In this document: piece by piece, positions 26,844 to 38,659 of the stretch | How positions within the stretch are numbered: position 1 is the first letter of the stretch | Layout: each line of letters starts with the position of its first letter | Assembly: GCA_009761415.1 (NCBI GenBank) | Contig: QUOL01000019.1 | Span: forward strand, 496,001 to 560,000 | DNA: 64,000 nucleotides | From: Sarcomyxa edulis | Taxonomy: Eukaryota; Basidiomycota; Agaricomycetes; Agaricales; Mycenaceae | Direction: 5' to 3' | Notes under the pieces: model-generated | What the model saw: only the letters and a program-made list of their open reading frames with translations | What the model was told of the DNA's origin: nothing | The model's database searches: none | Position numbers and translations under genes: made by a program

Positions 26844-27397
26844 ATGCCAGTCGTTTCTAATGCGAAACCGTCCGAGACCTCGATGCGACAAGGTCACTGC
26901 TTGTGTCAGAATGTTCGTTTTGACCTAGCGGGGGATCCATTCACTTTCTACGTGTGCCATTGCAAAAATTGCAAGAGGCAGACTGGATCAGCCTTCATGG
27001 CAAACATCTTTTTCAAAGAGCATGTGAGTGACAGGTGCCCATATAATATCAGAGAACTGATACCAATTTCGTTGTCCAGCAATTGACGGTCGTAGAAGGG
27101 AAACAGAATATCAAGGAATATTTCGATACGGACACGGATAGTGGTGCACTGCTCACTCGCTCGTTCTGCACCAACTGCGGATCGTCTCTCTTCATGAAAC
27201 CAAGCATTCCGAAGTACGCGGATGTCATACTCGTCCCATCGGGATTAATTGACGATACATCCGAATGGGGTGAGTCCATGGTGAACCCCCGCGGATACTT
27301 CATTGACCGTATTGCGACAGTGCCCAAGTGTGAACTCTACTCGGACGAAAAGAGGGGATGGATTTCAGTTCTTGACGTGGTTGCGGGTAGTCTCTGA
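26844..27397 (+). CDS. GFA-domain (DUF636/CENP-V type) zinc protein, copy 1
   Basis: Small protein of the glutathione-dependent formaldehyde-activating family. The zinc ligands of the fold are present: CxC (CLC), CHCKNCKRQTGSAF and CTNCGSSLF. The real function of many fungal members is unknown. Start 26844 (MPVVSNAKPSETS). Intron 1 follows KEH (about 27025-27080). Intron 2, 55 nt, follows SEW (about 27270-27322) and restores VPKCELYSDEKRGW, which is the conserved end; reading straight through it would also stay open but breaks the family pattern. About 145 residues. A paralogue with introns at the same places lies at 36473, beyond the transposon. Confidence 0.88.
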
Positions 27398-28357
27398 CGT
27401 CGAAGCTTCGAAGTATGATCGTTTCCCAGATTATTCCTGTCATAAGTCGAACAAATCAAATTACGCGGTTTGTGGAGAGTAACTGCGCCATTGTTGAGTC
27501 ACATCTGTTGATGTAAGTAGTGTTAGCGACGCAACAATCAGCAGTCTCCAGCACAACAAAACTTGCAATGAGCCCCGACCGGTTCATATGCCGGAGATTT
27601 GCAGGGAAGATACGGGGAACTGTGAGAGACACTCGCAAAACTAGTGAGTAAGCTCTGGAATTTGAGAGTGTTGACGCACACCTGTCCTCAGGACTCTTTA
27701 TCCAGACTGACATGGAAGAGTGGCTGCTATCGTACCCTGGAACATAACAGTATCTAAGAAACTCACAAGAGCGACTTGCAATGCGTCAGAGAGATCTAGA
27801 GCCATATGCATGATCTCGAAGACACACCTCTCAGCCCCAACATATCCCTATCCGTTCGGTTCTGTCCTTGTAAGTAACTCATTCGATGCTTCATCGCTGG
27901 ATTTATGAAAGGATCAGGGCAACGCGCATAGTAAACCCAAGAACAACACTATTGGATAGGTCTGTCGTCGTTCCCGAAACTGGAGGGACCAGTACCCAAT
28001 CGATATGAAGGTTGGGCTTGAGTGCGGGTCACGCGACCTCATACATTTGCTTTGTTTTCCTTAGAGGTCAAAGGCTTTGGATCCGGATCCTATAGAGGTT
28101 CGGGTTGGGTTCGGGCCCAATTTGGGCCAACCTTTCGATTTTTTGTGACCCCTCGCCCATTCCGGATCCTCCGAACGTTTTCCTTGATCGTCTCTGCTCG
28201 ACTTGTATGTTCTTACATCGATAATCAATAACATGCTCTCTTTGCCCTCGATTCTGAAGATTGACTGGCCGATATCCTCTCATTCGGGGCCATAAGCACC
28301 ACTGAATTGTCACGATGGAATCGACACCGAAGCTCAGCATCAGGAAAACCCACATTT
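27398..28357. other. Intergenic between GFA copy 1 and the transposon
   Basis: No gene is supported. A minus-strand frame at 27456-27713 and plus-strand frames at 27720-27908 and 28022-28231 look like chance. There is a local GC-rich repetitive patch near 28080-28130 (GGATCCGGATCC; TCGGGTTGGGTTCGGG). The left transposon end must lie somewhere between here and 28470. Confidence 0.45.
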
Positions 28358-28469
28358 TGCAATTAGAGATAATCGAGTGCAAACTGTCTAAGGGGAAACT
28401 AACTGCACCAGCCACAGCAGATCCTAACTAATTGAACCAGAGCTTGCGAGAATAGTATTATAAGTACGA

Positions 28470-31400
28470 TTAGTAGAGTGTAAGATAATTATGTCTATCG
28501 AGGAACGAATTAACAAAGAATATACGACATTTATCCAAGACTGTGCTACTTGTCCAATCTCGAGGTGCAATAGGACCGAATTTGGGAAATAGATGAACAC
28601 TTCGACGGATGTTCTGAACAGGAATGATACTAGCTAGATTATCGCCCTCCCGGTTCATGCTACGCGAAATCTTGTACATGAGGTGGTTTGCCTCGGGGGA
28701 GGATGAGAAAGCTGTGAACCACTCGACATAAGCAAGGTGACGGGGAGGGTTGATGCCAGGACGGAAGAGTGATTTGATAGCACTGTCTGTCAAGGAAAAG
28801 ACTACACGAACTTGTCCGACACGGTAACCTGCGATAGTGTGAGCTGGTCGAGCCAGGGCAGAGCAAAATGAAGTGCATACCTTCGACACCGGTAATTCCA
28901 CCCGTACCGTTGTTGATGAGCGCGGTGTCAAACCGAGCAGCGACCTTATTGCCACGCTTGTTTTTGCTCTCGGGTTTCACATGTATAGAGTCCAGTGTAG
29001 TCGAGAGATCGGAACCGACGAATTTGATTTTGTGGTATACTGGGACAGAACGAAATGGGAACATAAAATCTTCGGCCTGTGTCTCAATAGCCCTATGTGT
29101 AAGAGTCAGGTCATTCTGCTGGACGACGAACCTTGCAAGCGCATCTCGAAAGAACTTCGCGTGATAGGTCGCTTCGAGTCTTTGAAAGGACACATTCGTT
29201 GTCGGGTGCTTTGTCATCTTGAGATGACGATGATATTCGATGCCTGGAGGTGATGGTGCCAATTGTTCGGGACTACCAGATAGCCGCCAGTGGATGTATT
29301 TATCGTGACGATATATTTTTTCCTTGCGTTCGAGCCACACTGTCATCTGTGAATATTCGTCCTTACGGTTTGTAGCCTGATACGCGTCCTTTGCGAGATC
29401 AATATGTAACCGTTCAGTGTACTGGGTGTTGAAATTGTCCGTAGTTCCATATAGTTGAATCAACAGTGTGTAGTGTCGGAGAAAATGGAGTTTTGGGATA
29501 TTGAAGTTTGAACGAATGTTTAAATCGATGAAAATGTCTTTGTTGGCGTGAAAACGATCAAGCGCGTCGTCCAGCATGCGTATGGTTTCGGTTGAATGAA
29601 TAGGGTATTGAGCGAGATAAAGGAAATCAAGCAACGCGCGCACAGCACGAACGACTCGAGCATTTGACTGGTTTCCGGGCAAAGGAATATCAATGATGAT
29701 ACCCAGAAGGAATCGGCATATCTGGTCATGTTCAGCACCACTAACTCGAGAGAGAGAACTAATCCCGTTCATGAAAATTCGAATATTGTGATTGGGAGGG
29801 AGTCTGCGGCAGCGAGCGTCGATTTCTGCTTTGGGGTACACGTCGAGAATCCAGCTTTTGAGATGTTTCAACACACCTTGATATAGCTGATGTAGAATAT
29901 CGGGGGTAACGGAGCGGAATATATTCACGTAGGGGAGGTTTTCCCAAAAAGGGTGGAAGACGGGCTTTATTCCTGCATCTTTACATGCCTGCACATAAAT
30001 TGTGGGTCCTTGATCGAGCGTGTCCAATGCGTCGAGGACGGAAAGGATATCTCTCAGACCAGAGCTGATATCTCCGAGTCCGTCACCAAGCTGATCTCGG
30101 AGAACTGGACACTGCGGGCATTCCAGATTTTTCAAGCACGTCACCAACAGTTGTTCAGGATAATCACCAATGTACGCAGCAAGTATCGGGTGACCTCGAC
30201 GAACGACTCCATCACCACTAGCCACAGCCATACCAATCTTTCCAGCCTCTTCAATCGGTCGAACGATACGTGACATGCACGCGTGAAACAAATTTGCAAG
30301 GGCCCGACGACGAGAAGCCTTGTTCGTGATGTGTTCCAGTTTTGCTGTTGGAAGATAGCCAAGCAGAACATACGCACGGCGGGCTGGTTTACGACGGAGA
30401 TCTTTTGGGATGTTGCCGATGGTCATATAAACAGGGTATGCGGTTTTATTGCGAAACAAGGTGAGCTGAGTTTTGTCCGTTGAGATGATGACAGGAATGA
30501 TAGTCGCTCCAGGCGTGTTTTTCTCAACGGCAATCTTCAGAATTCGAAATCAATGGTCAAGTAGGTGAACTTGATGAAGATGACTACACACCTGCGTATC
30601 CCACCACCATTTGCCAGTGTGCATATCATGGAACAGACGAACAGTCTGATCTTCGTCAGCATAATGTCGTTCGGGGCGGAACTTGAGGTAAGGGGTAAAT
30701 TCAGGATCCCCGTAGAGAGCCCTTATGCACTCCAGGATATCACGAAAGTAGACATCAAAGGCCTCGCCTCCTACAACAACCTCTTTACGATGAAATTTTG
30801 GGCGATCGGGTAGTTCTTCGTCAATTATCTTGTTCAACTCAATCGCATTTTTGAATGACAACCCAAGGTTTTCGCATACCTGTGTAATCGTAAGATTCTT
30901 TTATATCAGCTGTATGCTCGGCGATAGCTCACCCCATCAATTTTCAGCAGATCTGATAAGGCTGTAGATCCAGGTCCACGTAGCTTTGCCCATCGAGCAA
31001 TTTCCCAGTCTCGTTTGGAGATAAATGGAGCATATGGGTTGGATTCGGAGACATGTATGTGGTTGGTATATCTGGTGTAAGCAGAGTCACCGCGCTCGAG
31101 TCGTTTTCCTGCCTGCGGGTCAGGGAACTCGACAATTATAGGGCTCCCTCCCACTAGATGCGCCTCTGCCTCTTCTCTCTCCTCACGTACCCTGGGTTCA
31201 CCACCGTTATCGTCGACAACCCCAGGACCAGCGTCCCCTCCTTGATCAGGTGGAAAATTTGGCACTGGAGGCTCCCATCCGTTTTCGTAGTCTTCATTCT
31301 CTTCTTCCTCTTCGGCATCATCATCATCTTCGTCTCCATCGTCATCCCCTATCGCGTCTTCAACTCCCAGACCCAACGCAGGCTGCTCTGCATCAATATC

Positions 31401-31631
31401 CATTCCGAAGTCCTCATTAATGTAATCTTGTGCAGTACCAAAGAGATCACCTGCAAATGCGATAGGTTCCTCGTGTTCATCGATGTCCGACGCAGCGTCA
31501 TCGTCCGTTGGTGGCTCATAAGCCAAGAAATCCTCCAAAAGACTGGAACAGGCAGGATTTCGAGTTCGCTGAAGATGAAAGGTGTAACCTACAACAGTGA
31601 AGGTTTGTCCACAACCGTCGCATCGCACCAT
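28470..31631 (-). CDS. Plavaka-type transposase
   Basis: Transposase of the Plavaka family, catalysing cut-and-paste movement. Start 31631. Residues 1-30 form a Cys/His zinc finger (MVRCDGCGQTF...H...C). Residues 35-150 are very acidic and disordered. Then come NPYAPFISKRDWEIARWAK and, after an intron at about 30910-30862, LGLSFKNAIELNKII; a further intron is at about 30590-30533. The catalytic region follows without break: IPVIISTDKTQLT, GNIPKDLRRKP, HITNKASRRRALANLFHAC, YIGDYPEQLLVTC, the Cys pair in CPQCP, and FHPFWENLPYVNIFRS. A last intron at about 28879-28830 leads to YRVGQVRVVFSL and the end at 28470. About 1000 residues, complete by family standards. Acidic positions in STDKTQ and IGDYPEQ are candidates for the DDE-type site. 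No lesion was found. Confidence 0.92.
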
Positions 31632-31796
31632 GGTGTGTATCGTTTCTGCTAAGTAGTGAAATAGGAGATTGATTTACCCTGTGACACGTAGTTTTTGCTG
31701 TAGCGAACGGTTACAAAATCAACACGGCTAATTTAGTCCCTTCTCGTGCCGCCACCACTTCACCGTCTCACTTCTCTCACTTCTGCTTTCTACACC
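31632..31796. promoter_or_regulatory. Bidirectional promoter of the transposon
   Basis: Only 165 bp separate the transposase start (leftward) and the DUF6532-type start (rightward), so both promoters must overlap here. It includes a pyrimidine-rich stretch directly before the rightward ATG. No clear TATA box was identified. Confidence 0.6.
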
Positions 31797-34461
31797 ATGT
31801 CATCTAGAACAAACCGCTCCACAAGTAATACAGAATCGCAGCCGCTACGACAACTTCGTATGTTTTGCTCTTTCCTGGTGTGAATTCGGCTAACATTTTA
31901 CTTTCAGCGGCACGCCGCACAAAGGATGCTGCAGGCCAAGGTATTCTATGCTTGTAACAGGTTTCTTCTGTCTTGTATCAATCATCCATGTCTGCAGCGT
32001 GGGCGTCAATGATACCCGGGCGGAAGCGGACTTCTTCTACGGTGAAAGCTTCGGATAAGACCAAGATTCCAAAGACAAGCACTGTCAAGGACTCGGAGTC
32101 TGTACCGCCACAGGGTATGTATACACTGTTCAGACGAGCCGTCACATCTGACTTACGTTGCACTTCACTCCAGGTCGTCGTCGGTATCTGCCTCCGGATC
32201 TTGGTGACGAGGATCCGACCGGAGGTCCGTCTCCAGCACAGAATAACAAGAAGCCAGGTACGCTTGGTATCATATATCATGAGTTACTTAATACTGATTT
32301 CTCTATATCAAGGTGTCATCAACACCCCCAATGCATTGGCTAAAACCACTCCTTCAGAGACTCCGACCGTAATTCCACGTAACAATAAGTGTAGAAAACA
32401 ACGGCAGCCATCTGACGACGAGGATTCACAAAGCGAAAAGTCTGTTCTAGCATCCGATAATGATGGTGATGTTAGTTCAGACCCCGAGGAGGATCCACGT
32501 GTGGTCGCGTCAAGGCTGTATGACGAAGTAAGTATAAGCCTCCAACATGTTCCCCTCTGTCAGATGGCTCTAATACCAAACCGTCAGATACCTGGATGGA
32601 ATGAGCCAAATGCGGAGGTAAATCTCAATTGTTCTCGTTCTATCTTTGGGCCTTATCAATGACACGTTTTTCTGACAGGACAACGAGGATATGAATATCG
32701 ATGACATTTTCTCAGATGATATTCGACCTTCGTCTCACAAGAACAGTAGATCTATGGCTACTCATTCTGGTGCTGACGAGGATGATGATACCTCGGGAAC
32801 TGACCTTTCCACTCACCACCGTATACTCCCTACAAAGTACCACACTCAACACTCGAGAAGCCAGAGCCAGTCTTTATTGACATCCGGTCACGAGGTCCCT
32901 CCTTCAAGTGACAGCGTGTACGAGTTAGCGAAGAAGATTCGTAGCCGTTCTAACCCAAAGTCGGACCGTAAGCTTGATTCCACTGGCAACCACGGTCGCC
33001 GGGCTGGTAAACGGTCGCACAAGGATCCACAGGTATGGAATTCAAGCAGGAATAATCTTGTAGAGTTACTGATATAATGCAAACAGGTGGACTTAAACCG
33101 TAGGCCGGAGGCTTCTCATACCAAGCCGAAGACCAAACGAGAGTTGAAGGCCGAATTGGAGGTATGACTCGGAACTTATTCAGTGTTCGGCTCATTGATC
33201 CTCTTCTAGCAACCTACTTGGCACGACCGGGGCAATACCTCAGATGATCACAGCAGCCACAGGTCCATACGTTCACAATATCAAACTGCTTCAAAGCCTC
33301 GTATCGTTTCACAGGAACACACCAACACGGTCTCACCTTGGTCAACCAGCACTGACATTGTTATCGGGAGACGCGGGAAGGTAAACCTTCTTGCCCAGTC
33401 CACCCACATCAGGTCGCTCCTCGACTACACTAACAAGAAAGTCGTGGGTGATGGGCTATTTCGTGATGCGTTCCCAGACATTGGCGACCGGATCAAATAC
33501 GCACGAGATGCTGTATCGTCCTGTGCAAAGAAACTAAACTTCGAAGATATCAGGGCACGCATGAAGGATGACAAGGCCTATGCAAACGATCTCGCTGCTG
33601 TTGTACGTGTTTTTACACTGTATCAGCTCAATTCTAACTTGATCTTTTCAGTCGGATGCGCGCTTGACCCTCTTACGCGGAAAGTTCAAGGAGGCAAGTA
33701 TTCACGCCGTTACAGGACACTACAGCATAGGAAATGGATCGGCAGAAGAGGTGACAGCATTGCAGAAGAAGTTTAGATACATATACCCTGTTTCGAAGGT
33801 GACCCTTTTGTTCTATCTTCATATAATGTGCTGACCTTCGAACCCCTTGCAGCGTGGCAAGGCCAAGATTTCCAGACCGTATCAGCATCCGGCACTTATT
33901 CACGTCTTTCGTACCTGTATTTTCACGGGATCACCATCACTCGCAACCTCATATCGTAACAGGTTTCAGTCGTTCTCCGATTCTTTCTTCAAGTCTTTCT
34001 CCGAACTGTTCCCTGACATCACATCTGGGTTGGAAGAAAAACTGATGGTTCCGGATGTCCTTGTTGCGCTGGGGGCAACTAGTGTGAGTCTCCTCTGACC
34101 GTTGACTTTTATATACTTACTGTTTATGATTAGATCTATGCTGCCCTCGCAGAATGGTCTACCGGAAGCCACGTCAAAGCCAGGTTCTTGTCTTCGGTCT
34201 ACGCTGATGTCTACAACAATCATATGCTAGCTATCGCGAAGGTCAAGGATGAAAATCTATTGGCATATTACAATATGATGACCGGGATTTACACCGCGGC
34301 GGCGTATGTAACTCATTTTTTCGACCGTTCAACGGCTCTGACTTGTTTCCTAATATAGCGGTTCAGATTCTGTTCAACCTGTTCAAGGCGATGCATTAGC
34401 TTTACTCGACATTGCAGCTCTTGCGGCCGGCGGAAACCCTGACTCGGACGATGAAGATTAG
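31797..34461 (+). CDS. DUF6532-type protein, transposon companion gene
   Basis: Protein of unknown function that ends in a domain I assign to DUF6532. Start 31797 (MSSRTNRSTSNTES). The first half (about 380 residues, many short exons) is Ser/Lys/Asp-rich and disordered, with PPDLGDEDPTGG, PSDDEDSQSEKS and a basic KKIRSRSNPKSDRK segment. The second half is ordered: VNLLAQSTHIRSLLDYTNKK, FPDIGDRIKYARDAV, LRGKFKEASIHAV, YIYPVSK, ISRPYQHPALIHVFRTCIF, PDVLVALGATS and IYAALAEW. These match the DUF6532 pattern of a helical fold with a conserved YxHPALIxV core. It ends DSDDED at TAG 34459-34461. Pairing with a Plavaka transposase suggests an accessory role in transposition or in host chromatin interaction; this is inference. 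Confidence 0.8.
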
Positions 34462-34836
34462 TAGAATCTCTAGCATACTGGTTACATCTTTCTTTGACTT
34501 TCGTACCGTTATACCCCTTTAATAGCAGTCACCTTCGTGCCTCATACTTCGATTATTTCTTACGATACTTTCGCAGCATTTCTAGCCTACTACATTGCTT
34601 AATATGATGATAATCGTGACTATTCATGCGAAAGGGACAAGCGAGAGACTAACGAGAGAATAACTAGATATTAACTAGCAGTTCGTGGTACTCTATTCCG
34701 TATAATCAGTACTAATTGGAGAAGATGTGCAGAGGTCACTTACAGTTGGGCCGATTAGTCGTATTAGGTGTTAGTACAAGTTCATTGAGATTAGACAGAA
34801 ATTATAACTAACTGGAACATTTTCACTCTAATTGCA

Positions 34837-36472
34837 GACAGAGGCTTTTCCTGATGAGGTACCTGATCTGTTAGCGTCCTTTGGGCGTGCTACACTTGCG
34901 CTGGATTCAGAAATTGGATCTGTGGGTCTCTATAGTTCACGTATGTCTCCTCATCTCCTCCTGACATAGTGTGGGGCCCTCAGAATCCCCTCTTCCCCCC
35001 TCCTCCTCTTGATGCGCGCCTTCTCTAGCCGCTCCTCTTATCTCAAAAGACATCACCTTTGACGCTGGCAATCCATGACGGCACCATGCACAAAAGCGTC
35101 ACACAGTGTTGGTATGCCAGATCATGCGGGGCCTTCACGAAAATGTATTATCTTAGATTTATTACTGGATAAACCATCCAATTCCTGAGACGAGGACTAT
35201 GCAGGCAGATTTCTACTTTGAGATCGCATGGTCGTGTCGCGCTTAGAGTGACTGAAATCTACCGAGCTACGTGGTGAGGCATTAGTCGAAGCCGCTGCTG
35301 CTACCCACAATCCTAGTTGACTGTAAGCATCCCGAGTTCTGCTTTGTTGTTTGCGAAGCTCAGAAGTTTGAATTAGGGAAACGATCTGTTACTGCAATAT
35401 CATCGGATGCAATTTTGTTGAAATCATTGCTCAATTATCAGGTGCAAAACACGGCGGAATCGCCGTCAAACTTCGTCACAGAATAGCTGGAGTTCCACTC
35501 GGGTTTCTTCGAGTGAGCCGCTCGGCGGATTCAAGGTCAGTAAATTGACTTTGTTTGTAGTATAACACTTATCGACTCGTCGTGATTCCAGCACTCTGGC
35601 CTCGGAGTAGAGTATTCGAAACACGGGATGTACGCTTGGACCAACATCCAAAGCATCACACTCAAACTCTGAACAGTCGCTTTGGGGACTTTTCGGACAT
35701 ATCTTGTTTCTATACTACCAATGTTGAGATTGTACTCCGAGGCAATTTAATTTACGAAAATGATTGTATTTGAGATGTAGAAACCGTGCACTTACCATTA
35801 TCGTCTGCCTCGGCATGAAGTATCTTGCAAAAGGTAGGATATCTGATATTCAGCAGCCTTTTTTCGCAGTCGACTTTCGAAAGATGATAACAAGCTCGCT
35901 TCCGATAGGTAGAAGATTCTCTGTCGTTTGATCATCTGTCTCGGGTCACTGGGCGAGTCGGTGTCATGAAAAGGCGATCTCGGATACGTAGGATGATCTC
36001 CGCCACGGCGAGTCCCACATCAGTAACGAGTTCAAGAAGCAGGACACCTGCAGGGGATGTCATATGACTACTACATGGTCCCGGTCAGAGGGATAATAAA
36101 TACACGCACACTGCCTGAGAGATCTAATGCATATGGAAAACCAATGGAAACCCACGTCGCCATCCTGGAATTTGGCTCGGGGGTACTCATTGTTTGGTTT
36201 CAAAGGCAATGGACCCTCGGAACTTACCGGAGATGGAAGGAAGCGCGAAGAAAGTCGAATTCTGATAAGTATCTCCAATATTTCTCAACCTCATCCAAAA
36301 AATCGCAATACTTAAGATACTCCCACACCACAGATACGGTTAGAAAACACGCGCGCTTCGCATTGAACACGAGATACTCTCGAGTTACCAATGTTTTGTC
36401 CGTGAGATCGATAACAGGTAGATAAGGGCAAAAGATAACCGTAACAATCATCGATTTCTACCCCTACTATTC
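34837..36472. other. Intergenic between transposon and GFA copy 2
   Basis: About 1.6 kb without a supported gene. Plus-strand frames at 35582-35773 and 36057-36425 and the minus frame at 36060-36278 overlap each other on opposite strands and have no motif. The true right end of the transposon could extend into the first few hundred bases. Confidence 0.45.
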
Positions 36473-37020
36473 ATGTCTTCTCCATCCTCTAAAACTTCAG
36501 TTCGACGTGGTGCTTGCTCCTGTCAGAACGTTCGCTTCACAATCACAGGAGATCCGTTCACCTTTTATATATGTCACTGCAAAAATTGCAAGAAGCAGAG
36601 CGGATCGGCCTTCATGGCCAACATTTTCTTCCTGAAAGAGGTATGTCGTGGATTTCCACTAGCTCAGAAAGCCATGACCTGATACTTCCATGCACTCATA
36701 TAGCAAGTCAAAGTTCTAGACGGAAAGGACAGTGTCAAAGAATACGCCGACAAGGACACGGATAGCGGCGCTCCACTTACCCGCTCGTTTTGTACCACAT
36801 GCGGCGCATCCCTCTTCATCAAGTCGGGAGTCCCAGAGCACGCGAATATTGTCATCGTACCAACAGGATTAATCGAAGACGCTTTCGATTGGGGTGAGCT
36901 TGTCGCGTGACGGCGCAAATATTGTCCTGCTGACGTGCTCCAACAGTACCGAAATTTGAGAACCACGCTGCAGAGAAGAGGGAGTGGGTCAAAGATCTTG
37001 AAGTGATAGCGGCAGCGTAA
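36473..37020 (+). CDS. GFA-domain (DUF636/CENP-V type) zinc protein, copy 2
   Basis: Paralogue of the protein at 26844. Start 36473 (MSSPSSKTSVRRG). Zinc motifs: CSC, CHCKNCKKQSGSAF, CTTCGASLF. Intron 1 follows KE (about 36642-36703); intron 2 lies inside the Val codon after DAFDW (about 36895-36947) and restores VPKFENHAAEKREW. It ends EVIAAA at TAA 37018-37020. About 135 residues. Intron positions and the FTFY(I/V)CHCKNCK(K/R)Q core are shared with copy 1, so the pair arose by duplication. The flanking non-coding DNA of the two copies is not obviously similar, so the duplication is not very recent. Substrate unknown. Confidence 0.88.
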
Positions 37021-37181
37021 GCTATAGCATGCGAAGACAGAAACAGCAAATTGTTGTACTCGTTGCTGTACGAACATCGCCCATTTCAGCATTAAAGACA
37101 AGGACACGGTCATCAATCTGTCGAACAAATCAGTTGTGATGATGAAATCTATAGAAGAGCTACGTACAGACCTAGTTGTGC

Positions 37182-37873
37182 TCAGCACAAACCACACCCA
37201 CCAATCCAGACAGATACAGTCGGTTTCCCTCGAGCTGAATCACCACCAACATCGTCCAAGCATCTCAAGACCTCTTCTCCAGTTCCTTCCTTTAATCGTC
37301 CAAAAACAACGTACCTTCCTGCTATCTTGGCCAACTTATCCTCCTCATCGGTCAAAACAACAAAAAATTGAGACGTATTGGTGTTCTTTCCCGAGTTGGC
37401 CATGGCTAAGCTGCCCTTGTGAGGTTTGACTTTGAGACCAGGTTTTTCGTCGCCGAATTTGGCGCCGTAGATTGACTAGTGAACACCGTACAGTGAGCAT
37501 ACGGTTGAAGGTTACAGGCTTAGGGAGATAGAAATGATACCTCGCCACCACTTCCATCATTTCTGGTCACGTCCCCACCCTGCGCAACGATACCCTTGAC
37601 AATCCTATGAATGGGACAACCGAGGTCAGATGATTTCTGGGAAAGAAAGAAATCAAATCAAGATTCTTCGTAGAGACAGAGACGCTATTTCATATATACA
37701 TCGAGGTCTTTCAAGATCTCTCGTTGTTCCTCTGAGAGTTCGCTAAGAGTCGGAGGTAAACTGTAGATTGCTGCATTTTTCGTCAGAAGAGAGCAGGTGG
37801 AATTGTATGCAGCTTCATGACGACTGTGCTCTTCAGGATCTCCGATAAATATGTCAAGATATGGACTAGACAT
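37182..37873 (-). CDS. Cyclophilin-type peptidyl-prolyl isomerase with internal deletion
   Basis: Cyclophilin-like protein, normally a cis-trans prolyl isomerase. Start 37873 (MSSPYLDIFIGDPEEH), the usual N-terminal extension of this basidiomycete subgroup, ending LKDLDVYMK. The next splice leads directly to SSDLGCPIHRIVKGIVAQGGD, then SGGESIYGAKFGDE, MANSGKNTNTSQFF and YVVFGRLKEG, stop at 37182. The active-site Arg (IHRI), Gln (AQGGD) and the NTSQFF face are kept. However, the segment that should precede IHRI, about 45-50 residues forming the first strands and helix of the barrel (the GRIVFEL...ALCTGEKG part), is missing, and the intervening intron is too short (about 54 nt) to hide it. It is either a shortened variant or a decaying gene. 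An upstream in-frame-looking ATG at 37980 belongs to a different frame. Confidence 0.65.
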
Positions 37874-38659
37874 ACTTGACGTTCGAACGCGACGTAGGTG
37901 ACGAGGAGAAAGACTATTTTTTGAGTGAAACCCCAGAGCACCCAGCCAGTTTGATAATCGATGATCTTTGATCGACCCATCGTGTGTCGTCCTAATATAG
38001 ATGACTAGCCATTCTGTATTATTCTACGATTTCAGAAGAATATCTGAAGAGACAGAGCTGTAATGGTATACTTATATATGTATATTCCGGGTGAAAACCT
38101 TCCGGAATAATGGCTCCAGTACCTACACTGATACTGAAGAGGGAGGACAGCGTGACGCTGTGATGTCACGATTCAGACCGCATCCGATTCAGACTCGACT
38201 CAGAGTCTCAGACTCACTGCGACTCTCCTCTCGAACTCTCTGACCATTTGCGCAGAATTGCATCGCGGCCGAGACTACAAAAATAGACTAGCAGACCATC
38301 TCAGGCGACTTGACACATTCTACAAACGCATGCTCAGGCCATACTTGTTGCCGGTCGAAGGGAGACGGGAGCTGACGGGGGTTCATGTAAGTAGGTAGCC
38401 TTCAAAATTGTACTTCTAACCTATTTGTTTCTCCGAGTCTCCTGGACCGCGTCGGACGTCACTTTTCTCTTGGGTATAGTCGACCACACGCGCTGCTTTC
38501 TAATCCATTCGCCGGATCCACGGGGGATTTTACAACACTGCCGTACTCCTGTCTCGATCAAGGCGTGTTCTTAAAATCATCAAGTCTTGAAGAGAGTAGC
38601 AGTTATATTGGTGAGTTACGAGTATCTTGTCAAGTGTAGTAAAACTCCTTCTTATCTCC
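37874..38659. other. Intergenic
   Basis: Upstream of the cyclophilin gene and of the monooxygenase remnant. Rich in short GACTC/CAGACT words near 38175-38235. The missing N-terminal two thirds of the monooxygenase could not be found here. No gene supported. Confidence 0.4.

Larger units (their letters stand above)
28358..34836. mobile_element. Plavaka-type DNA transposon with divergent transposase and DUF6532-type genes
   Basis: Two divergent genes form the body: the Plavaka-type transposase (28470-31631, minus) and a DUF6532-type protein (31797-34461, plus), with a 165-bp spacer as shared promoter. Both have uninterrupted spliced frames, suggesting a recent or active copy. The limits given are provisional. 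TGCAATTAGAG at 28358-28368 is matched by its reverse complement at 34826-34836, which could be short terminal inverted repeats. No target-site duplication is visible there, and an 11-bp match could be chance. The subterminal word TAACTA occurs on both sides. Plavaka elements are related to the CACTA superfamily and are common in agaricomycetes. Confidence 0.75.

Noticed and set aside
31158..31652. Plus-strand frame of 164 codons
   Set aside because: Antisense to the acidic region of the transposase; hydrophobic runs only reflect the complementary Asp/Glu codons.
27946..34975. CACTAT at about 27948 and its complement ATAGTG at about 34966 as CACTA-type transposon ends
   Set aside because: Only 6 bp match and the adjoining sequence differs; expected by chance at this distance.
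37783..37980. Upstream ATG at 37980 as the cyclophilin start, giving a membrane anchor
   Set aside because: It is in a different frame, and no plausible intron joins it to MSSPYLDIFIGD, which is itself the normal family start.
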